Notes under the pieces: generated by a model
The model's database searches: none
Told to the model about the DNA's origin: nothing
What the model saw: only the letters and a program-made list of their open reading frames with translations
Part shown: one piece after another, positions 55,717 through 64,000 of the stretch
Position numbering within the stretch: the first letter of the stretch is position 1
Layout of the letters: the number at the start of each line of letters is the position of its first letter
Assembly: GCA_033344895.1 (NCBI GenBank)
Contig: JAWPMN010000001.1
Coordinates: 2,488,001 to 2,552,000 of the forward strand
DNA length: 64,000 bases
DNA from: Alphaproteobacteria bacterium
GTDB taxonomy: Bacteria > Pseudomonadota > Alphaproteobacteria > UBA8366 > Aestuariispiraceae
Direction of reading: 5' to 3'
Made by a program: the position numbers and the translations under genes

Positions 55717-56627
55717 GCGGTCGCGATCGCTTGGCCAAAATCGCCTTGTGTAGCGCGGTCTATTCGCAGCCGGCCCATGTTGCCGGGCAGTTTGCCGATG
55801 GCGTTGTCGAATTTCTGAGGAATGAACCGGATTGCGTACTCGCATTTGCGGTTGAGAACGGCACGGATGTTTCAGCCTTTCTGCCGCAGGGTGTGCGGGA
55901 TTCCAGAGTGCTGACGATCCATGCACCGCCACAGACATCTCCCGTCGCATTGCGGCGGCTGATGCTGGAGGCGGGCATGTCTTCAGGGGCGGATTGCCTG
56001 GTCTTCTGCGACTGTGATGACGTTGTTTCGGAATCCGCGGCAAGTTTGCATCGTCGTGGCCTTCGGGGCGCCGACATCTCATACGGAAATCTGGACCTGA
56101 TAAACTGGAAGGGGGAGCGGCTGAACCAATCGCTTTTCGGTGGTGCGCCGGCGTTCCAACGCATTTCAGGCTCGGATTCAATTGCTCAGCGTAATGTCTT
56201 CGGACTTTCCAACACTGCGGTTAGATCCTCGGTGTTTGCCGGGGGAATTCCCGAAATACCGCAATCCGTGGTCGCCGTGGACTGGTATCTTTTCACGGTT
56301 TTGCTGGATCAAGGGGCTCATGCGGCCTATGCCGGGGGCTCCGTTGCCAGTTACCGCCAATATGTCGACAACACGCTGGGCGCCTCCGCGGCGGTTTCCA
56401 GTGACCAGTTGGCGAAACGACTGACGATTGCTGAACGGCATTTTCAGGCTCTGCCGGCGACCCGCGCCCGCCAGGAAGCCGAACTTGCGCTTCGCCGCGT
56501 GCGGCAGGAACTGGATAAGGAATCGGGGGCGATCCAAGGAATGATGAGCCTGATGCCGCCGCTCAGAGCCTGGTATGAAGACCTTTTCGGTATCGCGGCG
56601 CAGCTTGCGGACCACACTGAGGGTTAA
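55713..56627 (+). CDS. putative GT-A-like glycosyltransferase
   Basis: A 304-residue protein. The fold is suggested by IALCSAVYSQPAHVAGQFADG, DCLVFCDCDDVVSE with a DxD-like metal motif, and a later VVAVDWYLFTVLLDQGAHAAY, typical of GT2-like enzymes. No exact family recognised. GTG 55713 overlaps the NeuB-family stop, so transfer of the finished sugar, or a neighbouring one, is plausible. The C-terminal segment is helical. Confidence 0.6.
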   Translation: MSGRDRLAKIALCSAVYSQPAHVAGQFADGVVEFLRNEPDCVLAFAVENGTDVSAFLPQGVRDSRVLTIHAPPQTSPVALRRLMLEAGMSSGADCLVFCDCDDVVSESAASLHRRGLRGADISYGNLDLINWKGERLNQSLFGGAPAFQRISGSDSIAQRNVFGLSNTAVRSSVFAGGIPEIPQSVVAVDWYLFTVLLDQGAHAAYAGGSVASYRQYVDNTLGASAAVSSDQLAKRLTIAERHFQALPATRARQEAELALRRVRQELDKESGAIQGMMSLMPPLRAWYEDLFGIAAQLADHTEG

Positions 56628-56647
56628 AGAAGAGAGATGCGTTACGC

Positions 56648-57682
56648 ATGGAACTGATCGTCGACATTGCCCCCTTCACCTACCGGTCCGGCACGGATAT
56701 CCGATCGGTGCTGGAGCGGTTCAACGCCGCTGCCCGACAGATTGGATGCATTGTCGCGGAGGATGGCGCGCTGATCGGCACTGTAACCGATGGCGACATT
56801 CGCAGGGGCATGCTGGCCGGTGCCGTTCTGGAAGATCCCATCGACCGTTGCATGAACGCGACTCCCTTCGTGCTGAAAGAGGGCGAACACCCGCAGCCGG
56901 GCGCATCACGTCGCGAATTTCTTCCTGTTGTCGACGCAAGTGGTCGCCTGCTGAGTATTTTTGTCGAAACCCTGCCAACTGCCAATCTAGGGCCTTGTCT
57001 GGTTATGGCCGGAGGCTTCGGATCCCGAATGGGCGACGCGACCCGGCATACGCCGAAGCCGTTGTTGGAGCTGAACGGACGACCAATTCTCGATCATATC
57101 CTCGAAAGGGTCGAGGCGGCGGGACATAAATCGATCTACATCTCGACATACTATCTTTCGGACAAAATCGAAGGTTTTATCGAGTCTCGGTCCAATTCGG
57201 CCGATGTTCACATTGTCAATGAGGCCAAGAAATTGGGAACGGCGGGAGCCGTTGGTCTTCTCGCCGATGCTGGCGATGCGCCGCTGACCATGCTGAACGG
57301 TGATGTTGTAACCAATATCGATCTCAAGGCGTTCCGGGATTACCATGATCGACACGCCTTGGATGCGACGATAGCGGTGGCCCGCTACGAGCATGAAATT
57401 CCCTACGGGGTAGTTCGTCAGAGCCCCGAAGGTCTGTTTACCGGCATCGAAGAGAAGCCGACTGTTCGTCACTTCGTTTCCGCGGGAATCTATTGTCTTT
57501 CGGCTGATGTTCGATCCCTGGTACCGAAAGATGTTCCGATGGACATGCCGGAACTGTTGAACGAGGCACGCAGCTTGGGCATGAAGGTCGGACTGTTTCC
57601 AATCCATGAATACTGGCGTGACGTGGGACGGCCAAGCGATCTTAGCCGGGCCCGGGACGATATGATGTCGGCGCCGAAATGA
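56648..57682 (+). CDS. PtmE-like nucleotidyltransferase with N-terminal CBS domain
   Basis: A 344-residue protein. Residues 1-115 form a CBS pair-like region (CIVAEDGALIGTVTDGDIRRGML, then FLPVVDASGRLL). The rest is a nucleotidyltransferase: VMAGGFGSRMGDATRHTPKPLLEL, MLNGDVVTNIDLKAF and DVGRPSDLSRA. This layout matches PtmE of the Campylobacter legionaminic acid pathway, a guanylyltransferase for glucosamine-1-phosphate. It supports a GDP-sugar route here, although the pathway assignment is an inference. Confidence 0.87.
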   Translation: MELIVDIAPFTYRSGTDIRSVLERFNAAARQIGCIVAEDGALIGTVTDGDIRRGMLAGAVLEDPIDRCMNATPFVLKEGEHPQPGASRREFLPVVDASGRLLSIFVETLPTANLGPCLVMAGGFGSRMGDATRHTPKPLLELNGRPILDHILERVEAAGHKSIYISTYYLSDKIEGFIESRSNSADVHIVNEAKKLGTAGAVGLLADAGDAPLTMLNGDVVTNIDLKAFRDYHDRHALDATIAVARYEHEIPYGVVRQSPEGLFTGIEEKPTVRHFVSAGIYCLSADVRSLVPKDVPMDMPELLNEARSLGMKVGLFPIHEYWRDVGRPSDLSRARDDMMSAPK

Positions 57683-57869
57683 CGTCGGACCGGGATTTGC
57701 GCCGTCAAAACAGTTGGCTAATCCAGCGATGTCTTGTAGGCAGCAGTCGTGGCCGACGGCACCGGTGACCAGTATCCCCGTTTCCCCATGAGGGTATGAC
57801 CCTTCAAGGTATTTCCTTCCGTCACTGCAGGGCGGAGGGGCCTTTCTGCAAGTATCAGGAGAAACACCG

Positions 57870-58901
57870 TTGACCAATTTCGATTCCTCCGAAGTAGAAC
57901 TGACCGGAAAGAAAATTCTGATCACCGGCGGTACCGGATCGTTCGGCCGCGCATTCGTGCGTCACGTCTTGGATCATCATGATCCGGACCGGGTGATTGT
58001 GTTTTCCCGGGATGAGGACAAGCAATACCTGATGGCGAGTGAGTTCGGTTTCGACTTTACCGGTACGCACAACACAAAATTGCGGTTCTTCATTGGCGAT
58101 GTGCGTGACCGAGAGCGCCTGGAAATGGCGATGCGGGATGTCGATGTGGTGGTTCATGCCGCCGCTCTGAAACATGTCCCGACGGCCGAATACAATCCCA
58201 TGGAATGCATTCGAACCAACGTGCATGGCGCCGAAAATGTAGTCAACGCGGCGCTGACCTGCGAGGTGGAGAAGGTGCTCGCGCTGTCCACGGACAAAGC
58301 GGTTAACCCGATCAATCTTTACGGCGCGAGCAAACTGGCGGCCGACAAGATTTTTATCGCAGCGAATAACCTGAGCGGTACCAGACCGACTCGGTTCAGC
58401 GTCGTGCGGTACGGGAACGTGCTGGGCTCACGCGGCAGTGTAGTTCCATTTTTTCAGCGGCTCATCGAGAGTGGCAGCGATCATTTGCCCATTACGGACG
58501 AGCGCATGACACGGTTCTGGATCACTCTGGATCAGGGGGTGGCCTTTGTCCTGTCCAGCATAGGCCGCATGTTCGGCGGTGAGATCTTCGTCCCTAAGCT
58601 GCCGAGCATGAAGATCACCGATATGGCAAAGGCCCTGGCCCCCGATCTGCCGACGCGAACGGTGGGGATACGACCTGGCGAAAAGCTTCATGAACTCATG
58701 CTGACCGAAGACGAGTCTCGGGTCGCCTATGATCTGGGTGACCGATATCTCATCGCGCCGGAAATCGCCTTTACGAAATCTGTGGAAGATTCCCTGCAGG
58801 GATTGGAACGGTTGCCGGAAGGATATCGATACGCAAGCGACAGCAACGATGAATGGCTCTCGCCGGCGGCACTCAAGGCATTAATCCAGTCCGGGAAGTA
58901 A
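57870..58901 (+). CDS. pseB: PseB-like UDP-N-acetylglucosamine 4,6-dehydratase
   Basis: A 343-residue extended SDR. The cofactor motif is ILITGGTGSFGRAFVRH. The catalytic set is STDKAVNPINLYGASK, with TDK at 141-143 and YGASK at 151-155. It also has DERMTRFWITLDQGVAFV, as in inverting dehydratases that make the 4-keto-6-deoxy-L-altrose-type intermediate of pseudaminic acid. TTG 57870 is taken as start because a CAGGAGAA site lies six bases before it and the motif begins nearby. A 187-base gap precedes it, the largest in this half, so it may have its own promoter. PseC follows 10 bases later. Confidence 0.92.
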   Translation: MTNFDSSEVELTGKKILITGGTGSFGRAFVRHVLDHHDPDRVIVFSRDEDKQYLMASEFGFDFTGTHNTKLRFFIGDVRDRERLEMAMRDVDVVVHAAALKHVPTAEYNPMECIRTNVHGAENVVNAALTCEVEKVLALSTDKAVNPINLYGASKLAADKIFIAANNLSGTRPTRFSVVRYGNVLGSRGSVVPFFQRLIESGSDHLPITDERMTRFWITLDQGVAFVLSSIGRMFGGEIFVPKLPSMKITDMAKALAPDLPTRTVGIRPGEKLHELMLTEDESRVAYDLGDRYLIAPEIAFTKSVEDSLQGLERLPEGYRYASDSNDEWLSPAALKALIQSGK

Positions 58902-58911
58902 GGCGCCCTTC

Positions 58912-60132
58912 ATGATACCCTATGGTCGGCAACAGATCGACGAAGACGATATCGCTGCGGTTACCGCGGTTCTGCGGTCGGACTTCTTGACCACGGGCCC
59001 TGCTGTCGACGCATTTGAAGCAGCTCTGGCGGATGTGTGTTCCACGGAGCACGCCGTCGTTTGCAGCAATGGAACCGCGGCGCTCTATATGGCGTCGAAG
59101 GCGCTGGGGCTAGGAGACGGGGACGTAGTCATCGTTCCCGCAATCACATTCCTGGCGACGTCTTCCGCGCCATTCCTGGCCGGCTCGGAAATTGTTTTCT
59201 CCGATGTCGATCCGGAGACGGGTTTGATGCGGCCGGAAGACCTGGAAACGGCGATCATTGCCGCCGGCAGGCGCTTTCCCGACAAGCGGGTGGCAGCGGC
59301 ATTTGTCGTACAACTCAATGGGCAATCTGCGGATATGCCGGGCCTCAAAACGATATGCGATCGCGAAAATTTGGCACTTGTCGAAGACGCCTGTCATGCG
59401 CTCGGCGGCCTGACCAGATGCTTCGACGATCCTGAGGCGAATGGTGCCGACAGCCGCATTGGCGATACCCGTTGGTCGGACCTGGCCTGTTTTTCCTTCC
59501 ACCCCGTGAAAACGATTGCGATGGGCGAAGGCGGTGCCGTCACGACGCGGGACGCGGAAATGGCCGAACGTCTGCGTCTGCACAGAAATCACGGAATGGA
59601 ACGAAATCCGCAACGCTGGGTTCGGGAAAATCAGGGGTTTGCGCGGAACGGAGAGGCCAATCCATGGTATTATGAACTCACGGAGCCTGGGTTCAACTTT
59701 AGGGCCCCGGATATACTCTGTGCGTTGGGGACGAGCCAATTGCGACGTCTCTCCGGCTTCGTCTCGGATAGGGCGGCCCTGTTTGCGCGATATCAGGAAA
59801 GATTGGAAAATCTGAATCAGCCGGTGCAGGCGCCGGCGGTGGTGCCTTGGGGGCGGCCGGCATGGCACCTTTGCGCGGCCCGGGTTGATTTCGATTCGAT
59901 TGAGCGTGACCGGGGGGCGGTCATGCGCGACCTGTCGCGCCAGTTCGGGATCGGTACCCAAGTCCACTATATTCCGCTGCATCGGCAACCGTTCTGGGCC
60001 GACCGTTACGGTCCGCAAGACCTGCCCGGCGCGGATCGATACTACAGCAGGGCATTGTCTCTACCGCTGTTCGTAGGAATGAATGAAAGCGACGTGGATC
60101 GCGTCGTGGATGCGTTGGCCAAGGCCCTCTGA
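58912..60132 (+). CDS. pseC: PseC-like UDP-4-keto-6-deoxy-sugar aminotransferase
   Basis: A 406-residue PLP enzyme. Features in order: IPYGRQQIDEDDIAAV, AVVCSNGTAALYMASKALGLGDGD, VQLNGQSADMPGL, LVEDACHALGG, FSFHPVKTIAMGEGGAV with the PLP lysine, and NFRAPDILCALGTSQL. This is the expected next step after PseB: adding an amino group at C4. It begins 10 bases after pseB and ends one base before the next gene. Confidence 0.93.
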   Translation: MIPYGRQQIDEDDIAAVTAVLRSDFLTTGPAVDAFEAALADVCSTEHAVVCSNGTAALYMASKALGLGDGDVVIVPAITFLATSSAPFLAGSEIVFSDVDPETGLMRPEDLETAIIAAGRRFPDKRVAAAFVVQLNGQSADMPGLKTICDRENLALVEDACHALGGLTRCFDDPEANGADSRIGDTRWSDLACFSFHPVKTIAMGEGGAVTTRDAEMAERLRLHRNHGMERNPQRWVRENQGFARNGEANPWYYELTEPGFNFRAPDILCALGTSQLRRLSGFVSDRAALFARYQERLENLNQPVQAPAVVPWGRPAWHLCAARVDFDSIERDRGAVMRDLSRQFGIGTQVHYIPLHRQPFWADRYGPQDLPGADRYYSRALSLPLFVGMNESDVDRVVDALAKAL

Positions 60133-60133
60133 A

Positions 60134-62122
60134 ATGGAGGAGACATTTTCGTTCGAGAATGTCGACATCGTCGCGATCATCGAGTCGATGGAGGCCGTCC
60201 AGCATACACTTCGTAGATTCGACGGACGAAGACTGCTTTTCGTAACAACCAATCCGTATGTTCTGGAGTGTTGTGCGAAGCAGGGGATCAGGGCCGCCGC
60301 GCTGGATGGACCGACCAAACAATCGGACGCGGACCGGGTTGGATACGCCACGGTAGACGCGACATTGTTTGCACGAGAGCGGCTCGATGCCCGTTTGACG
60401 GAGATTGCGGATGCGCCGTTGCTCTGGGCCCTTGTTCTAGGCCTTCAGCGTGCCCTGACTTTCTACCTTTACAAGGCGATGCTTCTGGCACCGTTACTGG
60501 ACCAGGCCCGTGCCGAAGGCGTTGAAATTGTCGCGGTCGGCAGTGTGTCGGATACACCGGTTCAGGGGTTCCGTGTGGTTCCGGATAGGTTTGACACGCT
60601 TTTCGCCGTCCTGGCCTCCCGGCTTGATATCCCGGTTGAGCCATTTGTGGCGCAGAGACCGTCCGGCGCTATGGAAACGGGCGATTTTCTTCGTCCCAGC
60701 TTCTGGACCCGATGTGTAACCTTGATGAACGCGCCGCTGACCAGTCTTGCGTTCCGGCTGTTCAAGCGCCTCTACGGGGGACGTACGATCCGGCTGCGCC
60801 CTGCCGTCGGTGGTAGAAACACTCTGATACTGAATCAGAGCAACGAGTTGGTCGAAGAGTTGTTTCTCGCCGAACTATGCCGCAGGCGGATCGTGTTCAA
60901 AGACTTTCGGCGTCGGCCGCGCGGCTCGGATTCAAATGGGGCCGGTTGCCCCGACCTACAGTTTCTGCGACCGGAGTTGGAGCGAGCGTTCCTGGATGGA
61001 TGGCGCGAGCAGGGGCTGGCGGTCACGGACCCTGTTCTTGCCGCAGTTGGCATTGTCGCGGAAAGAACGGTGGAAGCTCTGAAGCATGGTGTTGCACGCG
61101 TGCGTGAGATCACCTCGGATGTCGACCGTACTGTTGGTCGTCTGGGGCGCAATGTTACCATTGTGAACGCCAACAACAGCCCAGAGGAACGGCTGCTTCG
61201 CCATATCTGCCGCCAGCGGAACATCGCCTGTGTGAACTTGGAGCATGGCATCGCGCCGGGGCTCAGCCCGTTGCACAAGGCGATCTCCAAGATGGACAAC
61301 GAGAGCGGCGTTCGTGAATTTCTGTTCTATACGCCTGCCCAGAAGGAATTGGCCTCCGCGCATATTCCGGAGGCCGAGCGGGAGGGGCCTTGGAGTGCCG
61401 TTGTCGGGGTGCCGTCACTGGTGCGATCGATCAAGGTGAAATGGCTGCAGCGTACATTGCAGCGGATGGCACTCGGCACACGCGGTCGTGTGATCTGCTG
61501 GTGTACAGGTCTGTATCCGAACAACTTTCAATTCTTGCCGCATTATTGGCGGGATAGTCACTATCACCGTTTGCGCAAGGCGGTTGTGCACGAAGTGCTT
61601 TCTGGGATCGACGGACGGGTGCTTTTCAAGCTCTATCCCACCTATCGCTATACGGATCCGGATCCATTTTCGGATATGGAAGACCTCCCGGCAAACTTTC
61701 GGATCGAACAGTTTACCGATTTCCGCAACATGCGCGCAGCGGTGGACGTGCTGATCGTGGACGGACCCGGCAGTATCCTGTCCTGGGCCTGGAGTGCACG
61801 TGTGCCACTGATTTATCTGGAAACCGGCATGTACGTCCTGAGCGATCCGTTCCGGGCGGCTTTGGAGAAAGCGGCCTTTGTCGTCGATTGCAGGGAGCCG
61901 GATTGGATCGCCGAAATGAAGGCGCTGCTAACAATGGATCACAAGGAATTGCAGGCAGAATATCATCGCCGGCGGAGTGCAGCCTCATCGGTAGAAGCCC
62001 ATTACATCTTTGGCCCGGCCGACCATCGCCGTCGCAGGTTCAACGAGTTTATCGCAAGGCGTGACCTGCCCCGCGTTCCCGGGGCACAGTCGGCGTTTGG
62101 CACCGGCGCTACGGGAGAATGA
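60134..62122 (+). CDS. large surface-glycan protein of unknown function, possible transferase
   Basis: A 662-residue protein with no signal peptide. It is rich in Arg and has VNANNSPEERLLRHICRQRNIACVNLEHG and RVLFKLYPTYRYTDPDPF, then AAVDVLIVDGPGSILSWAWSARVPLIYLETG. Such segments recall the GT-B donor-binding region of capsule transferases, but no family could be named. Its position directly after pseB and pseC and ahead of a PseH-like gene suggests that it handles the finished nonulosonic acid. ATG 60134 is chosen, starting one base after the pseC stop. Confidence 0.6.
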   Translation: MEETFSFENVDIVAIIESMEAVQHTLRRFDGRRLLFVTTNPYVLECCAKQGIRAAALDGPTKQSDADRVGYATVDATLFARERLDARLTEIADAPLLWALVLGLQRALTFYLYKAMLLAPLLDQARAEGVEIVAVGSVSDTPVQGFRVVPDRFDTLFAVLASRLDIPVEPFVAQRPSGAMETGDFLRPSFWTRCVTLMNAPLTSLAFRLFKRLYGGRTIRLRPAVGGRNTLILNQSNELVEELFLAELCRRRIVFKDFRRRPRGSDSNGAGCPDLQFLRPELERAFLDGWREQGLAVTDPVLAAVGIVAERTVEALKHGVARVREITSDVDRTVGRLGRNVTIVNANNSPEERLLRHICRQRNIACVNLEHGIAPGLSPLHKAISKMDNESGVREFLFYTPAQKELASAHIPEAEREGPWSAVVGVPSLVRSIKVKWLQRTLQRMALGTRGRVICWCTGLYPNNFQFLPHYWRDSHYHRLRKAVVHEVLSGIDGRVLFKLYPTYRYTDPDPFSDMEDLPANFRIEQFTDFRNMRAAVDVLIVDGPGSILSWAWSARVPLIYLETGMYVLSDPFRAALEKAAFVVDCREPDWIAEMKALLTMDHKELQAEYHRRRSAASSVEAHYIFGPADHRRRRFNEFIARRDLPRVPGAQSAFGTGATGE

Positions 62123-62221
62123 TTTGTTCGTTGCACGATGCGACTGCCGATTCGTACCGGGGCCTGATCGGCCGCTACCGGGCGGTTCCCTGCGCATCTT
62201 CGAAACACTCAGGGTAAGTTG

Positions 62222-62812
62222 ATGACGAATTCCTATTCCGAAGTTTTGGAAGCGGGACTGGTAACCCTCCGTCGCTATCGTGTTGAGGATGTCGGCGAAG
62301 ATTACCTTCGCTGGATGCAGGACCCCGAGGTTACGCATTTTATTCAGGCCCGGTTCGACCACCACGACCTGGAATCACTGCGCAGTTTCGTAGCGGGGTT
62401 TGACCATAAGGACCGCTTCATTTTTGCGATCCACGACAGAGAAACGCAGCACCGTATCGGCACCTTCACGCTCCGTATCAATCCCGTTCACCGATTCTCA
62501 AGCATCGGTTATCTGATCGGGGAGAAGGCATATTGGCGCGGTGCTTACGCACTGGATGCTTGCCGGGCTGCCCTGGACTTTGTGTTTTTCGAACGCAAGG
62601 TGCGAAAGGTCGTCGAACCGACGACGGAGAACCATCTTGCATCGAACTTCAACTTCAAGAGGTTGGGGTTCACCATGGTGGCGAAAATTCCTGACCTTTA
62701 CTGGGGCGACGGCAAATATCAGGCCGCCACCTATTGGGCGATTTCAGTGGAGGAATGGGCCGCGCGCCGCGGACGGCCTGTTCCGGAAATCCCAACGCCC
62801 GAACGGGACTGA
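62222..62812 (+). CDS. GNAT-family N-acetyltransferase (PseH-like)
   Basis: A 196-residue acetyltransferase. It contains VTLRRYRVEDVGEDYLRWMQDPEVTHFIQ, typical of RimJ-type members, then IGYLIGEKAYWRGAYALDACRAAL and ENHLASNFNFKRLGF, as in PseH-like proteins. As a third step after PseB and PseC it would acetylate UDP-4-amino-4,6-dideoxy-L-AltNAc, though the GNAT at 48325 is another candidate. A gap of 99 bases without a gene precedes it. ATG 62222 is used; TTG 62219 is directly before it. Confidence 0.83.
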   Translation: MTNSYSEVLEAGLVTLRRYRVEDVGEDYLRWMQDPEVTHFIQARFDHHDLESLRSFVAGFDHKDRFIFAIHDRETQHRIGTFTLRINPVHRFSSIGYLIGEKAYWRGAYALDACRAALDFVFFERKVRKVVEPTTENHLASNFNFKRLGFTMVAKIPDLYWGDGKYQAATYWAISVEEWAARRGRPVPEIPTPERD

Positions 62813-62844
62813 CGGAGCGGAATCGGTACGATGGGATACGGTCG

Positions 62845-64000
62845 ATGAGCGAACTGCCGGTTAAAGGGCAAAGTGCGGAGCTTGTGATTGATGTGACCGC
62901 CGACCTGCTGGAGCGGTTTGCGTCCTACAGCGGCGACCGCAATCCGATGCATTTCGATGATTCCTTCGCTCGCGCCCGAGGGCTGGGCGGACGTGTTGCC
63001 CACGGCATGTCCTATGCAGCATTTATCTCTACGCTGATCGGACAGCATCTGCCTGGCCCCGGCGCACTCTGGCTATCGCAATCGATACGTTTTCTGGCTC
63101 CTGTTGAAGTTGGGGAGACGGTGCGGCTCAGGGCCGAAGTCGAATCCGTTTCTCAGTCGGCGCGGACCGTGGATCTGAAACTTAGTGCCGACGTGAAGGA
63201 TCGTGGCGCGGTGATGCAGGGCGCGGCGACTGTAATGGTGCCATCGACCGATGCGTCCCCGTTGCGCTCAGGGCGCCCGAGCACCCAGCTGAGAATTGAC
63301 GGTGGACCAGTGGCTTTTCTGTTCGGCGGCGCCAGTGCGCTGGGACGTTCCGTCGCGTCACGGCTGGCCGGTGAGGGATGGAGTGTTGCGTTGTTTGGCC
63401 GCCGGGGCGGTGATCTGACATCCCTGGTCAATGAAATGGAAGAGGCGGGGGGCGGCATAGGCGCGGCCAGCTTCACCTGCGATCTGACCGACAGCGATAG
63501 TGTCGCGGCTGCCTGTGAAGATGCAAGGAAGGCGTTCGGGGTGCCTTCGGCGCTGTTTCATTGCGCCAGCGCACCCCTTGCGCGGTCAGGGATATTGGAA
63601 ACCGACGCGGCCACCTTCGACGCGCATCTGGCCGTCCAGCTTCATGGAACAAAGGCGATTGTCGATGCCTGCGCGGGAAATATGATAGAGGCCGGTGGCG
63701 GCAGCCTGACTTTCATTGGTTCCAGCGCTGCACGAGGGGCACCGCCGGACGGGCTTTCCGCCTATGCGGCAGCCAAATCCGCGGCGGCCTCTTATATTCG
63801 CTCCGTCGCACTCGAACTTGGCCCGAAAGGCCTGCGGGCGAATGTGTTGTCTCCGGACTTTCTCGAGACGCGCCTGACCAACCATGTTCCGGACCGCACC
63901 AGGAAACTGGCCGCGGCCAAGTCACCGCTGCGCCGCCTGGCGACTGTGGACGAAGTTGCTGCGTTCGCCGTTTTCATTGCGGGCCCCGGGGCGGCCTATC
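62845..64000 (+). CDS. MaoC-like dehydratase fused to SDR (cut by window edge)
   Basis: At least 385 residues, open at base 64000. The N-terminal 130 residues are a hot-dog domain with a MaoC-like active site: FASYSGDRNPMHFDDSFARARGLGGRVAHGMSYAAF, in which D and H are the usual catalytic pair. From about residue 150, an SDR domain follows with FLFGGASALGRSVASRLAG and an active site YAAAK (Tyr307, Lys311), then LGPKGLRANVLSPDFLETRL. Such fusions are rare and usually act on acyl chains or sugar keto groups. Its link with the glycan cluster is positional only; the true C-terminus lies outside. Confidence 0.83.
   Translation, partial: MSELPVKGQSAELVIDVTADLLERFASYSGDRNPMHFDDSFARARGLGGRVAHGMSYAAFISTLIGQHLPGPGALWLSQSIRFLAPVEVGETVRLRAEVESVSQSARTVDLKLSADVKDRGAVMQGAATVMVPSTDASPLRSGRPSTQLRIDGGPVAFLFGGASALGRSVASRLAGEGWSVALFGRRGGDLTSLVNEMEEAGGGIGAASFTCDLTDSDSVAAACEDARKAFGVPSALFHCASAPLARSGILETDAATFDAHLAVQLHGTKAIVDACAGNMIEAGGGSLTFIGSSAARGAPPDGLSAYAAAKSAAASYIRSVALELGPKGLRANVLSPDFLETRLTNHVPDRTRKLAAAKSPLRRLATVDEVAAFAVFIAGPGAAY

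Noticed and set aside
57683-57869. Terminator between the PtmE-like gene and pseB
   Set aside because: Only a 5-base stem (AGGGT-ATG-ACCCT) without a T-run was seen, too weak to call.

Overview
The window is a GC-rich, gene-dense bacterial chromosome segment. It looks alphaproteobacterial, probably Rhodospirillales-like: separate glyQ and glyS glycyl-tRNA synthetase genes, a bacterial-type pyruvate phosphate dikinase, an sdhCDAB operon with short SdhC and SdhD, and a fused cysNC all fit. This rests on gene content and protein character only; no rRNA or tRNA is present to place it more closely.

Left part (1-21.5 kb), core and accessory metabolism. A truncated dienelactone hydrolase, an AraC-type regulator coupled to a GNAT acetyltransferase, a YjfB-like motility protein and a secreted cyclophilin lie on the minus strand. 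On the plus strand follow a secreted protein of unknown function, glyQ, a small internally repeated protein, glyS and ppdK. Next come a HAMP histidine kinase, a beta-hydroxyacid dehydrogenase, a TPP enzyme / FAD oxidoreductase / LysE exporter operon, 3-hydroxybutyryl-CoA dehydrogenase, a DMT transporter, and a minus-strand pair formed by an amino-acid-type binding protein and a second histidine kinase.

Middle (21.5-33.3 kb). A gene-poor stretch of about 1.1 kb holds a minus-strand terminator with no assigned gene, then a very AT-rich segment with two DnaA-box-like sequences, then a likely sdh promoter. It leads into sdhCDAB, which ends at a strong terminator. A PaiB-like flavoprotein, a FliL-like secreted protein, several small minus-strand genes and the sulfate-activation operon cysD-cysNC follow.

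Right part (33.3-64 kb). About 25 consecutive plus-strand genes, many overlapping by 1-8 bases, form a surface-glycan locus for nonulosonic acids (pseudaminic and/or legionaminic acid). It carries a PseB-type dehydratase, four DegT/DnrJ aminotransferases (including PseC- and LegC-like), three GNAT acetyltransferases, a NeuD-like acyltransferase, a NeuB-family synthase, two SpsF-type cytidylyltransferases, a PtmE-like CBS-nucleotidyltransferase, two PP-loop sugar amidotransferases around one HisH/HisF pair, methyltransferases, an ABC exporter and several putative glycosyl or polymer transferases. It also contains unrecognised proteins, one with an N-terminal BFD-type [2Fe-2S] motif. The locus runs off the right edge inside a MaoC-SDR fusion gene. 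Several of its genes are visibly less GC-rich than the flanking core genes, as often seen for exchanged surface-polysaccharide loci. Likely destinations of the sugar are flagellin, LPS or capsule; no flagellin gene is in the window.
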